The notes beneath the pieces were generated by a model. That model did no database searches, had not been told where the DNA came from, and worked only from the letters and a program-made list of their open reading frames with translations. Shown here in pieces: positions 31,074 to 38,826 of a stretch of DNA of 39,617 nt (its first letter is position 1; every line of letters begins with the position of its first letter). Both the position numbers and the translations under genes were made by a program. Source of the stretch: a virus; the IMG/VR virus record IMGVR_UViG_3300033553_000826, positions 1 to 39,617 of that record, one strand, 5' to 3'.

Positions 31074-31294
31074 TGGTCATCTCCTGTTGAAGAGGGGGTT
31101 GAAGAGGCGGTTTGCACCTCATCGTTTTGGTGCTCGGGTGGCACCAGCGCACCGGAGGCCACCAGCACGCCGGCCATCGCCTCAATCTCGTTCATAGTGC
31201 ACAGCGTGGTGCCGCGCGGACCGAGAATGTCGATCTTGTGGACCGCCTTTGCCGCCAGGCGCAGCATCTCGCTCTCCGCAAAGCGCTCAGTCAT
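31070..31294 (-). CDS. Hypothetical protein
   Basis: 74 residues from ATG 31294 (MTERFAESEMLRLAAKAVHK), with GTTLCTMNEIEAMAGVLVAS and a polar Ser/Thr-rich tail. No family recognised. Overlaps DUF3164 and the upstream HTH gene. Confidence 0.6.
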   Translation of the reverse strand: MTERFAESEMLRLAAKAVHKIDILGPRGTTLCTMNEIEAMAGVLVASGALVPPEHQNDEVQTASSTPSSTGDDQ

Positions 31295-31640
31295 CTTCAC
31301 CTCCATCGTCGAGGATCGCGTCGACCAGGTCGTCATGCGCCACCGCCGTTTGCAAAAGCGCACCGGCAAGCTCCGAAACGGTGATCCCGCGCGCCTCGGC
31401 ATGGGGGATGAGCGCATCGCGCAGCCCGTCGGGCGGATCGAGGATCACGAACCGCGTCCGACCGGCGGTGGGCCCTGTCTTGAAAAACGGGATGTCGGCG
31501 CCCTTGCGCCGCTCGCGGCTCAGTAAGTCCGAAACCGTTTTGCCACCCAATCCGAGCATTTCCGAGATTTCGCGCGGCGGATGCCCCTGCCGCGCAAGGT
31601 CGAGTATCCGGTCCCGGTGAGCTATCCGTGACTTACCCAT
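31287..31640 (-). CDS. HTH-containing hypothetical protein
   Basis: 117 residues. The N-terminal part (HRDRILDLARQGHPPREISE, MLGLGGKTVSDLLSRER) is a clear helix-turn-helix of the resolvase/Sigma70-r4 style. The C-terminal part (LIPHAEARGITVSELAGALL) is a ribbon-helix-helix-like stretch. It probably binds DNA. Target unknown. Confidence 0.7.
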   Translation of the reverse strand: MGKSRIAHRDRILDLARQGHPPREISEMLGLGGKTVSDLLSRERRKGADIPFFKTGPTAGRTRFVILDPPDGLRDALIPHAEARGITVSELAGALLQTAVAHDDLVDAILDDGGEDD

Positions 31641-32010
31641 CAGAGCCTCCCTTGTTGATCGGGCAGCGGTTGCAGGCCCGGAACATGGTCACGTTGCGGG
31701 TGTTGGCGTTCGACAGCTTGCGCGACTTGGCACGCCAGTGCCGGCACTGGTCCAGCGGCATCACCCCCATCGCCGGGCAGTCGACGGTCTGCGCCTCGAA
31801 GGCGCCGCGATAGAGATCCTCGACCCGCGCCATGTCGCCCGGGTACTTGCCCGCGATCACGTTCGAGATCATGGCAGCAGACACACCCATACGCTTGGCG
31901 ACGCGGTTCTGACTGGTCTCGGCGCAGGCCCGCGCCAGCCCCTCGACCCAGTCGGGGATGTCCGCGCCATAGGCCGCCCGCGCGCGCTCGATCGGTGTCA
32001 CCTGGCTCAT
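31633..32010 (-). CDS. HTH regulator with C-terminal Cys motif
   Basis: 125 residues from ATG 32010 (MSQVTPIERARAAYGADIPD). HTH: NRVAKRMGVSAAMISNVIAG. The C-terminal part has conserved cysteines (TVDCPAMG, DQCRHW, FRACNRCPIN) that could bind zinc. This combination recurs in Rhodobacterales Mu-like phages as far as I recall. It is part of the early operon. Confidence 0.75.
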   Translation of the reverse strand: MSQVTPIERARAAYGADIPDWVEGLARACAETSQNRVAKRMGVSAAMISNVIAGKYPGDMARVEDLYRGAFEAQTVDCPAMGVMPLDQCRHWRAKSRKLSNANTRNVTMFRACNRCPINKGGSDG

Positions 32011-32336
32011 GCGACACCTCCGGCGATGTAGGCGTATTCGCCGCGGTTGTCGTCCCAGACCGCGCGCACCCGCTTCTCGCGCGGCGGGCGGGGGCCGGTG
32101 TCGCGCACCAGGCGGTAGACCGCCAGCCGCCCCTTGGGGCGCGCCTTGCGCTCGACACGCAGATACCCGGCATTGGCCAGCATCCGGCAGTAGTCGCGCG
32201 CAGCCCCCTCGGAGACCGGCACGCTGCTTGTGTTGGCGTGCATCGCCACGTCGCGGTAGGTGAAGGCCCCCAGCCCGCGGATGGCGCGCCACATGTTGCC
32301 CTGCGGCGTGGCGACCCTGGCGCGGTTGCGCGTCAT
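32007..32336 (-). CDS. Winged-helix hypothetical protein
   Basis: 109 residues from ATG 32336 (MTRNRARVATPQGNMWRAIR). The order FTYRDVAMHA, EGAARDYCRMLANAGYLRVE, RLAVYRLVRDTGP looks like a winged helix (recognition helix then wing). It sits directly after the MuB-like gene with a 4-bp overlap. Confidence 0.7.
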   Translation of the reverse strand: MTRNRARVATPQGNMWRAIRGLGAFTYRDVAMHANTSSVPVSEGAARDYCRMLANAGYLRVERKARPKGRLAVYRLVRDTGPRPPREKRVRAVWDDNRGEYAYIAGGVA

Positions 32337-33076
32337 GCCGAGATCCTCCGCGCGTCGGGCGTGATGCCGGTGAAAAAGTCGCGCCGCCCCCAGTCCTCGA
32401 GCGTCAGTCGATCGAGGTTGCGGGTGGCGGCGATCTCGCGGGCCAACTCGAGGTTCTCCACGATCCGCCGCGCCGAGCCGCCCGACGCCGTGCGCATCTT
32501 GGCCAGCAGCGCCGCGTCGATCTCGACCTCGGGGCAGCGGATGCGCCGCAGGAGATCGAAGTCGTCGTCGTCCGCGGGCTCGGCTGCGACCCAGCTCAGG
32601 ATGCGGCCGTGCACCCGCTCCCACTTGCGCAGCTTCTGCGGCAGGAGCTCCTCGCCGATCAGGATGACCGGCACGAAGGAGCTCTCGTAGATGTCGCGCA
32701 CGATCTCGATCATGCCCTTCTTGACCAGGAAGTCGGCCTCGTCGATCAGCAGCGGCACGCCATCACGCGCCAGCACCTCCGCGATCTGGTCGACCATGTC
32801 GCCGATGACCTTCGCGGGATGCACACCCAACTCGGCGAGGATCGCCTGGCAGAGCTTCTTCTGGGTCCAGACCGACTTGACCTGGACGACGCATGCCTGC
32901 TCCTCGTTGGCGACGTAGACGCTGGCGGTCGTCTTGCCCAGGCCCGAGGGGCCGTAGAAGCACCCCATCCCCGGCAGCCCGTGGCCGCGGTTCTCCAGTC
33001 GGCGCATAAGCGTCAGGAACGCAGTCACGTTCCGCATCGGCGCCAGTGTATTGTATAAGGCTCTTGTCTCTGCCAT
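32333..33076 (-). CDS. Transposition ATPase (MuB-type, AAA+)
   Basis: 247 residues; ATG 33076 is preceded by GAGGT. Walker A GPSGLGKTT (residues 42-50) and Walker B VPLLIDEADF (107-116) are clear. It lacks the extra N-terminal HTH of Mu B and is closer to the shorter B proteins of D3112/B3-like phages. It selects target DNA and activates the transposase. It follows the A gene with a 61-bp gap. Confidence 0.93.
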   Translation of the reverse strand: MAETRALYNTLAPMRNVTAFLTLMRRLENRGHGLPGMGCFYGPSGLGKTTASVYVANEEQACVVQVKSVWTQKKLCQAILAELGVHPAKVIGDMVDQIAEVLARDGVPLLIDEADFLVKKGMIEIVRDIYESSFVPVILIGEELLPQKLRKWERVHGRILSWVAAEPADDDDFDLLRRIRCPEVEIDAALLAKMRTASGGSARRIVENLELAREIAATRNLDRLTLEDWGRRDFFTGITPDARRISA

Positions 33077-33137
33077 GTTTACCTCGCTTGTGTTAAGCAT
33101 CGGCGCGGACGGGCTGGCGGGCCCGCCGCGCCACCTT

Positions 33138-35282
33138 TCACCCCAGCATGTCGGGATGTTTCCTCAGCACATCGCGTTGCGCGATGTACTCGGCCGTGGA
33201 TTGGTAGCTCGCCAGCCACGCGGCCTGCTCGTCTCCGATCTCCTCTCCGCGCCCCAGGCGCGCCTCCAGCTCGATCGCCGCCCGGAAGCGTGACCGCTCG
33301 GTCTCGGCGCGCGGGCGGGTCGCCTCGGCCTGCCGCCGCTTCGCCTCGAAATCCGCCACCACTGCCTCGTGCGCGGCGTCCTCCTCGGGGCTGCGCTCGC
33401 GCGGCTTGAGGGCGTTCGCCGGCGCGGGCTTGCGCTCGAAGGTCGGGCGGACGACCTGCGCCTCGACGGCCGGCGCCTCGCCGGTCGGCCGGGTCGCGTC
33501 CAGGTAGCCGCCGATCTCCGCGGCGCGCATCCGTTGCAGCGCATCGGCCGCGGCACGCTCCTTCTTGACGAAGTGGCGCTTGGCGGCGGCGTGGTTGCGC
33601 GCATCCTCCAGGTCGAAGAAGCCGCCCTTCTCGATGCACTCGGCATGGCCGAGATAGGCGCTGTCGAGACCGTAGAGATGCAGCCCGGCATGCAGGTCGG
33701 CCGGATCGAACCGCGCGACGACGCGGCGCCCGGCTACCTGGTGCATCCAGGGCGCCCAGTACTTGTTCTCCATGAACTTGATCTCGCCGTTGCGGCTATG
33801 CGCGTGCATGCCCTCTGCGCCCATCAGCCAGAGCCGGCGCTGCTCATCGGTCGCCTTGCGGATCGGCGCGGTCGCGTAGCTCTCGTCGAAGGTCTCCAGC
33901 AGGCTCCGGCCCTGCGTGGTCTGGCCGCGCCGCCCGGGGCGCGCGTTGTGCTCCTCGATCCCCTCGGCCAACACCGCGAGAAACTCCTCCAGCGGGATCG
34001 CGCGGTTGCCGTAATTCTCCGGTTTTGCATCCGGCCGATTGCCCGTATAGGCGCCGGCGAGACGTGGATCTTTGGCGATGTCGTCGCAGAAATCGCGGAA
34101 GGCGCGCTCGATCGGCTTCGACTGTCCGCTGTAAGGGGTGGCCCAATGGACCTCGCAGCCCAGCGTCTTGAGGATGCCGGGAATGTCGTCGTCCTTGACC
34201 TTGAAGCGGTAGCGCGTCGGCACCTGGCCGGTGAGGAACTTGTTGGCGAACTCGCGGCCGTTATCGAGAAGGATGTGCTCGGGGATGCCGAAGCGCTCGA
34301 TCATGTCGCCCAGCGCGAGGCTCACGCCCACCTTGTTCGGCGTCCGGTCGACGCGCCAGCTCACGATGCGCCCCGAATAAATGTCCTGGAACGCGACCAG
34401 CTGGGGCCGGACGATCTCCTCGCCGCCCGCCAGCCCCTCCGAGGGCCAGCGCACGAAGACGTCGAAGCGATGATAGTCCGCGTTGACCGCCTCCATCGCG
34501 TGCAGCGCGGTGCGGTCCCTGATCTGCGACGGGTAGAGCCGCTTGAGCGCCTCGACGCCCTGGCGGCAGAGCACGATCGTGGTTTCGGGAACCTCCGCAT
34601 CCAGCCGGCGGCGCATCGTGCGCTCGGGCAGTGTGGTCCAGCCCTCGGATTTCGCGATGCGCGCCGCGCGACGATAGCACGCCGAGAAGCTCGGCTGTTC
34701 AAGGCGCAGGTAATCGGCCTTGAGCACATCCCAGAACTCCGGGCTGCAACCGGCCGATGTTTCGCCGCGCACGGCGGCGCCATGGCGCGGCGCAAGGTGG
34801 GGCAGCCGGTCGTCGCTGCGCACGCCCTCGATCCGCCCCAGCCAGTTCCAGACCGTGCGCGCGCTGCATCCGAACTGGCGCGCCACCTGGTGGCAGGCCA
34901 GATCGCGGGTCATCCCGCCGCGCTCCAGCGCCTCGACGGTCTGTACTGCCTCCAGGGCGCGGTGCGCCTTGCGCTTCGTGCGCTCCGCCAGTCGGTCGAA
35001 GCGCGCCCAGAGGGCCTCGCGATCCACCGGCGCGGGCGCACCCGGGGGTGGCGCGGCTTGCGCCAGCAGCGCCTGCTGCGCCCGGCTCGGCAGCAGCGTC
35101 CAGTGATACTCCCATCCGCCGCCGCGGCTCTTGCGCCGCCGTGCCGCGCCCGGCGCCTGCCGCCAACCTAGCCGCTTGACGGTCAGCTCGACCCCCTGCC
35201 GGCTGGCCGGAAGGTCCGGCAGCGCGGCCTCGGCCAGCTCGGCGGCGGTCCACCATTCGCGATCCGGGCGGCGCTCACTCAT
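33138..35282 (-). CDS. DDE transposase (MuA-type)
   Basis: 714 residues. The N-terminus (REWWTAAELAEAALPDLPAS) is the Mu-type end/enhancer-binding winged helix, followed by an HTH at ACHQVARQFGCSARTVWNWL. The catalytic core shows VNADYHRFDVFVRW (Asp 269), ILLDNGREFANKF (Asp 340) and SGQSKPIERAFRDF (Glu 392), close to the D269-D336-E392 triad of MuA. A C-terminal basic domain follows (residues about 500-714), including a long charged helix. It acts on the end sites such as those at 1408-1451. Confidence 0.95.
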   Translation of the reverse strand: MSERRPDREWWTAAELAEAALPDLPASRQGVELTVKRLGWRQAPGAARRRKSRGGGWEYHWTLLPSRAQQALLAQAAPPPGAPAPVDREALWARFDRLAERTKRKAHRALEAVQTVEALERGGMTRDLACHQVARQFGCSARTVWNWLGRIEGVRSDDRLPHLAPRHGAAVRGETSAGCSPEFWDVLKADYLRLEQPSFSACYRRAARIAKSEGWTTLPERTMRRRLDAEVPETTIVLCRQGVEALKRLYPSQIRDRTALHAMEAVNADYHRFDVFVRWPSEGLAGGEEIVRPQLVAFQDIYSGRIVSWRVDRTPNKVGVSLALGDMIERFGIPEHILLDNGREFANKFLTGQVPTRYRFKVKDDDIPGILKTLGCEVHWATPYSGQSKPIERAFRDFCDDIAKDPRLAGAYTGNRPDAKPENYGNRAIPLEEFLAVLAEGIEEHNARPGRRGQTTQGRSLLETFDESYATAPIRKATDEQRRLWLMGAEGMHAHSRNGEIKFMENKYWAPWMHQVAGRRVVARFDPADLHAGLHLYGLDSAYLGHAECIEKGGFFDLEDARNHAAAKRHFVKKERAAADALQRMRAAEIGGYLDATRPTGEAPAVEAQVVRPTFERKPAPANALKPRERSPEEDAAHEAVVADFEAKRRQAEATRPRAETERSRFRAAIELEARLGRGEEIGDEQAAWLASYQSTAEYIAQRDVLRKHPDMLG

Positions 35283-36102
35283 CGCGATCCCACCCCATCT
35301 GCTCGATGTCCTCGGACATGTGATCGAGAAACCGGCGCCGCGCCGCCATCGGCGCGCGCGTCCATGCCTTCATCAGCGCTTGAAACCCGTCTTCAACGGG
35401 GTCTTTGGGCGCGGGCTCGACGTCGCCCTGGCGGTACGCCTTGCGGGCGGCATTGACGGTCCCGGCCTCACCGTTCGAGAGCGCAATGCAGACCTTTGCG
35501 CGCTCGGCGTCATCTGTGATCTTCGAGATAGCCTGAAGGTCAGACATGGTGGGCGGTTTGGGCGCTGCGCGAAGCCACCGCGCCTGATCGGAAGACAGGG
35601 CCGCCCCCGCCGCCACGATCCGCTGGATTTGTCGCGTCGACAAGCCGAGAAGATCGCCCACGAAATCTGCAAACGACAAATTTGTCAGTTGCAGACCGTG
35701 CCTGGCGAGCGCACCGGCCGTGCCGCGTGCTGTCTCCGGGTGCAGAGCCTCATACATGTCCTTGCGCGCTGCCAGGCTCAACGCGAGGTCGAGTGGCTGC
35801 ATATGTGTGAATGACACGTTCGCGTCAGCCTCCATCAGCCGCGCCTGGTCGAGCGTGCACTCCCAGACCTTGGCTGAGATGGTCTCATGACCGAGCTGGC
35901 GCGCCGCCTCCAGGCGGTGCCGACCGTCGATCAACTGGTATCCATCCTTGGCCTTCCTGACATGGATCGGATCCCGGATCGCACCGACCTCCTCGACGGA
36001 CGCCTTGATGATCTCCACTGCCTTGTCGTGCAGGGGCGTCACGCGCACGCGGCTCGTGTCGATCTCATCTACAGGCAGGTCGATCAGCTTGGCGTCACGC
36101 AT
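35275..36102 (-). CDS. ParB/Srx-domain protein
   Basis: 275 residues. The N-terminal ParB-type domain includes VEEVGAIRDPIHVRKAKDGY and QLIDGRHRLEAARQLG (the GxRRxxA-like box is GRHRLEAA). An HTH-like region follows (SFADFVGDLLGLSTRQIQRI). It is located just upstream of the transposase with an 8-bp overlap, as in several alphaproteobacterial Mu-like phages. It may modulate transposition or partition; CTPase-related activity of the domain is known in the family but unproven here. Confidence 0.88.
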   Translation of the reverse strand: MRDAKLIDLPVDEIDTSRVRVTPLHDKAVEIIKASVEEVGAIRDPIHVRKAKDGYQLIDGRHRLEAARQLGHETISAKVWECTLDQARLMEADANVSFTHMQPLDLALSLAARKDMYEALHPETARGTAGALARHGLQLTNLSFADFVGDLLGLSTRQIQRIVAAGAALSSDQARWLRAAPKPPTMSDLQAISKITDDAERAKVCIALSNGEAGTVNAARKAYRQGDVEPAPKDPVEDGFQALMKAWTRAPMAARRRFLDHMSEDIEQMGWDRDE

Positions 36103-36325
36103 CCCTCGGTCCTTTCGTCATCGTGTATCGACAGATCAGCCGGTCCTTGCGGCGCTCCCGCGTGCAGGCGATCTCGGCGCCGTTCTGGCGCAGCTCGGCG
36201 ATGCAGCTGTTCACCGCGCACACCCCGGCCGCGCGAACGATCTGACGCGTCGTGTGCGGGCGCCCGTCCTTCAGGACGGCCAGCACGCGCTGCAGGCGCG
36301 GGGAGGTGAGCGGCGCGGCATGCAT
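36095..36325 (-). CDS. Small winged-helix protein
   Basis: 76 residues from ATG 36325 (MHAAPLTSPRLQRVLAVLKD). The core GRPHTTRQIVRAAGVCAVNS plus CIAELRQNGAEIACTRERR looks like a winged helix. The start overlaps the stop of the zinc protein by one base. Likely DNA-binding, role unknown. Confidence 0.7.
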   Translation of the reverse strand: MHAAPLTSPRLQRVLAVLKDGRPHTTRQIVRAAGVCAVNSCIAELRQNGAEIACTRERRKDRLICRYTMTKGPRDA

Positions 36326-36573
36326 CACGGCACCATCTGCGGATCGACACCGCCCGCCACCGCGCGGCAGTGGTTGCACATGCGATGCCCCGGCCCGGTC
36401 GAGACAAATTCCGCCTCGCAGCGCAGGCAGTTGCGTGGCCGGCGCTGGCGCTCGATCGCGATCCGGTCGCGCCTATTCTCGGCCAGGTGTTTTTGGGACA
36501 ACTCCGGTGTGACGGGCTTGCCGCCCTCGAACACCGCCCAGCCATACCCGTATTTGCGCACATCAAGGCTCAT
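36325..36573 (-). CDS. Small zinc-finger-like protein
   Basis: 82 residues. Two Cys pairs, NCLRCEAEF and HRMCNHCRA, form a treble-clef-like zinc site. The N-terminus MSLDVRKYGYGWAVFEGGKP resembles no family I can name. Overlap with the next gene supports translation. Confidence 0.7.
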   Translation of the reverse strand: MSLDVRKYGYGWAVFEGGKPVTPELSQKHLAENRRDRIAIERQRRPRNCLRCEAEFVSTGPGHRMCNHCRAVAGGVDPQMVP

Positions 36574-36779
36574 GGCAGCACCTCCGGCAGCCAGAGACCC
36601 GCGAACAGAAGGATGAAAAGCGCCGCCACCCCGAGCGCAGCGCCCAGCAGGCTGTTGTCGAGATACCAGGCCACGCGCCGGAATAAGCCGCCGCGGCCGC
36701 GGGGCTCCGTGAGTGGTGGCGTGCGGCCGGGGCGTTCCCTACCATCGGAAGCGCCAACAACCAGATGGAGGAAACTCAT
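36570..36779 (-). CDS. Possible small membrane protein
   Basis: 69 residues if started at ATG 36779; a GTG at 36674 is an alternative. A basic linker is followed by one strong hydrophobic helix (SLLGAALGVAALFILLFAGL). It overlaps the zinc protein start by 4 bp. No good ribosome site is visible, and the ATG lies directly opposite the start of the plus-strand gene, so the N-terminus is uncertain. Confidence 0.4.
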   Translation of the reverse strand: MSFLHLVVGASDGRERPGRTPPLTEPRGRGGLFRRVAWYLDNSLLGAALGVAALFILLFAGLWLPEVLP

Positions 36780-36987
36780 GGATAAAGAAAACGAAGACCT
36801 GAAGGCTCGCGTAAGGGCGTTGGAGATCATGATCCTATCCCTCGCCGCTCTGAGCGATGGCGACCTCGCATCGCGCCTCGCCGATATGATCAAAGGTCAG
36901 GCCGCTGCAGCCGAGCGGCAGGGTGACCTTCGTGCTCACTACCGTCTGCATTCGCTCAAGGACGAGCTCGAGCAGATCCTCGGTTGA
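36778..36987 (+). CDS. Plus-strand small coiled-coil protein (moron-like)
   Basis: 69 residues beginning MDKENEDLKARVRALEIMIL and ending HSLKDELEQILG. It has a heptad-like pattern and GGAGG five bases before the ATG. It is the only plus-strand gene inside the phage besides the repressor. By my count only about 46 of 68 codons end in G or C, lower than the surrounding genes, which suggests a separate origin. It overlaps, in antisense, the minus ORF at 36835-37077. Not recognised as a family. Confidence 0.65.
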   Translation: MDKENEDLKARVRALEIMILSLAALSDGDLASRLADMIKGQAAAAERQGDLRAHYRLHSLKDELEQILG

Positions 36988-37077
36988 AATCAGGCCAAGC
37001 TGCTGATCCAGCCGGGCCAGCCTGTGCCGCCGCACGTCCTGTCGCGCGACGCCGGCGTCGAAAAAACCAGTCATCAT
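36835..37077 (-). CDS. Hypothetical protein, antisense-overlapped
   Basis: 80 residues starting MMTGFFDAGVARQDVRRHRL at ATG 37077, coupled by an ATGATGA overlap with the gene at 37074. The first ~35 residues look like a real helical protein (STEDLLELVLERMQT). The remainder lies opposite the plus-strand gene at 36778-36987. Either the tail of this ORF has been replaced by an insertion, or one of the two is not translated. Confidence 0.4.
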   Translation of the reverse strand: MMTGFFDAGVARQDVRRHRLARLDQQLGLISTEDLLELVLERMQTVVSTKVTLPLGCSGLTFDHIGEARCEVAIAQSGEG

Positions 37078-37295
37078 CCGCACTCCTGTTCGAATTGGCA
37101 GCGCAGGATGCGGCTGCTGGCGGCCGTGGCTTCCTCGGCCAGCCGGCTCAGCGCGCCGATGCAGCGCCCATCCTCCACGTCGCGCACCAGCAGGATCGCC
37201 AGCTTGACGCGGTCGGCCTGCGGAATGCGCGCGATGTCCTGGGCCACGCCGGGCGCATCCAGCGCCCCGGGCAGTCCGCGTTTGGGGTGGGTCAT
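37074..37295 (-). CDS. Hypothetical protein
   Basis: 73 residues from ATG 37295 (MTHPKRGLPGALDAPGVAQD) with GGAGG upstream. Helical, ending RILRCQFEQECG. No family recognised. It is the first gene after the VR2 target in the early operon, 81 bp from its stop codon. Confidence 0.6.
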   Translation of the reverse strand: MTHPKRGLPGALDAPGVAQDIARIPQADRVKLAILLVRDVEDGRCIGALSRLAEEATAASSRILRCQFEQECG

Positions 37296-37339
37296 TTGAT
37301 GTCCTCCGGGTTGGCGATTCGTTGGTGGTGATCGACCCG

Positions 37340-37359
37340 CCTGCCGGCGGACCGGCAGG
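37340..37359 (-). other. Stem-loop downstream of VR2 (8-bp stem, 4-nt loop)
   Basis: CCTGCCGG and CCGGCAGG around four bases (TCCG on the coding strand). It lies 29 bp past the end of VR2 and 17 bp after the target stop. Same placement as the hairpin after VR1, but with a different stem and loop sequence, so the structure rather than the sequence is shared. Confidence 0.78.
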
Positions 37360-37376
37360 GCGCAGGGGTGCGGATT

Positions 37377-38534
37377 TCAGAATGCGAAAGCGGGCCGGAA
37401 CCCGATGATCGAGAGCGCGACCGAACGCGGGTTGTTCAGGCTGAGGGCGAACACGCCGGCATTCACGCCGTGGAGCCAGTGGCCCCCACTCAGGGCGATG
37501 GTGACGCGCCCCGACCAGTGCCCCCAGGCCCGATCAGGGATGACCGCGGCCTCCTTGTCCGCCACAACCTCCGAGGGCAGGAAGAGCGGCGACAGATCGA
37601 AGCCGGAGCCGCGCTCGTCGTGGAAGTCGACCGGATAGCCGTCCTTCTCGCCGGGGCCGTAATGCACGCCGGTCGCGACCCAGTCGTCGCCGCCCGGCAC
37701 GTCGGCGCTCCACAACACGATCTCGCCATCCTCGGCCAGCTGCAGCCCGTCGACGAACTGCCAGACATTGCCCCACAGATCGTGGATGCCGCGCCAGACG
37801 GCCGAGGTCTCGCCGGTGGGCTTGACCCCGCCGCCGTCGACATTGCCGCGCCCCAGCGCGCCCTGCATGTCCGTCCCGCCGATCTCGATCAGCATCAGAA
37901 GCTGGATTGCCGCCAGGTCGTAGATCGAATAGAGCCGCCAGCCCTGACCCAGCGCCGCGCAGTGCTCGCGCGCGTCACCGATCGTTACCCCGGTCCAGGG
38001 CTTGTTGCCCGCCTCGCCGACGATGCGACCCTCACGCTCCGAAGCCGGATACTTGCCGACGCGCAGCGCTGCGCAGGCAGTTCCATCGGGGCGCAGGAAG
38101 GCCGGGTGCAGGCGGTAGCCGGGGCGCGCGCAGGGCGAGACCAGCCAGAGCCGCTCGTCGCCGCGCCGCTCGCTGCGCACCCAGAAGCGCGGGATTTCCA
38201 CGGTGACCACGTCCACATTTGTCGGCACGTCGCGGATGCCCGCCCAGACCGGGTGCGTGTCGAAATACGTCCGCTCATGGTGAAGCGTGCGGCCCGCCGC
38301 ATCCACGCGCCGCCAGGCGCCGTTCTTGTGCAGGGCAATGCCGACGACATCACCCTCCGCGCCGATCGTGCCGCGGTATTCCACCGCCTCGATCGCGCCA
38401 TCGGAGCCGTACGGCCCCTGCACGAAATCCCACAACGCGCGCGCCTGCCCCAGCGCCTCGGCTGGCTGCAGTCCGGCGTCGAGGGCGCGATTGACCAGGT
38501 ATAGCCGGGTCTCCATTGCGTCATTCATCTGCAT
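37377..38534 (-). CDS. DGR target protein 2 (C-type lectin / FGE-like fold), early region
   Basis: 385 residues from ATG 38534; AAGGAG lies 6 bases upstream, so I prefer it to ATG 38570. The N-terminal ~50 residues are helical (NRALDAGLQPAEALGQARAL), with no signal peptide. The rest is an FGE-like C-type lectin fold: GWRLYSIYDLAAIQLLMLIE, GIHDLWGNVWQFVDG, and the variable end from ALSGGHWLHGVNAGVFALSL to IGFRPAFAF. The last ~37 residues are VR2. It lies just after the Ner-like gene, away from all virion genes. Whether it is virion-associated or acts in the cell is open. Confidence 0.92.
   Translation of the reverse strand: MQMNDAMETRLYLVNRALDAGLQPAEALGQARALWDFVQGPYGSDGAIEAVEYRGTIGAEGDVVGIALHKNGAWRRVDAAGRTLHHERTYFDTHPVWAGIRDVPTNVDVVTVEIPRFWVRSERRGDERLWLVSPCARPGYRLHPAFLRPDGTACAALRVGKYPASEREGRIVGEAGNKPWTGVTIGDAREHCAALGQGWRLYSIYDLAAIQLLMLIEIGGTDMQGALGRGNVDGGGVKPTGETSAVWRGIHDLWGNVWQFVDGLQLAEDGEIVLWSADVPGGDDWVATGVHYGPGEKDGYPVDFHDERGSGFDLSPLFLPSEVVADKEAAVIPDRAWGHWSGRVTIALSGGHWLHGVNAGVFALSLNNPRSVALSIIGFRPAFAF
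37389..37489 (-). repeat. DGR variable repeat 2 (VR2), 101 bp
   Basis: VR2 matches TR over 101 bp (TR 10558-10658) with 10 mismatches, at TR positions 10577, 10583, 10584, 10589, 10590, 10610, 10641, 10643, 10644 and 10650. Each is an adenine in the TR coding strand. The other 80 non-A positions are unchanged. Beyond 37489 the similarity stops abruptly, 16 bp short of the VR1 end. About 20 bp after its 3' end are also shared with VR1 (GCGGATTTCAGA and GCGAAA). Confidence 0.96.
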
Positions 38535-38566
38535 GAAGGTCTCCTTGCGGGTTGGGGTGAGGTGGA

Positions 38567-38812
38567 TCATGCGGCGTCCTCCGATTTGCCGGAGGGGCGC
38601 GGTATGTCGGCGGGCCACTCAAGATCGCAGGGCCAATTGCTCGAGAACCAATGAAGCGCGCGCTGGTATGTTTTGACGGTGCACCCCTTGCCGGAGCGCA
38701 GCCGACTGAACAGCCGCGCGTGTCCAGCGATATGGTTGGAGATCGTCGCCTCACTGCGCCGAACGTGTGAGCCGTAAGCCTCCGCCAAGGCTATGAGGTG
38801 TAGGTTGTCCAT
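38567..38812 (-). CDS. Ner-like early regulator
   Basis: 81 residues, MDNLHLIALAEAYGSHVRRS. The stretch EATISNHIAGHARLFSRLRS and KTYQRALHWFSSNWP reads like an HTH with the pattern of small phage regulators. It is the first gene transcribed away from the repressor, the place of Mu ner, which shuts off early transcription. Sequence similarity to Mu Ner itself is not evident; the call rests on position and HTH. Confidence 0.7.
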   Translation of the reverse strand: MDNLHLIALAEAYGSHVRRSEATISNHIAGHARLFSRLRSGKGCTVKTYQRALHWFSSNWPCDLEWPADIPRPSGKSEDAA

Positions 38813-38826
38813 GCCATTGTGGTAGT

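Noticed and set aside
37377-38534. Reading the two lectin-fold proteins as sulfatase-activating (formylglycine-generating) enzymes.
   Set aside because: They share the fold, but both end in DGR variable repeats with adenine-specific changes, which marks them as binding scaffolds; no catalytic cysteine pair is apparent near the C-terminus.
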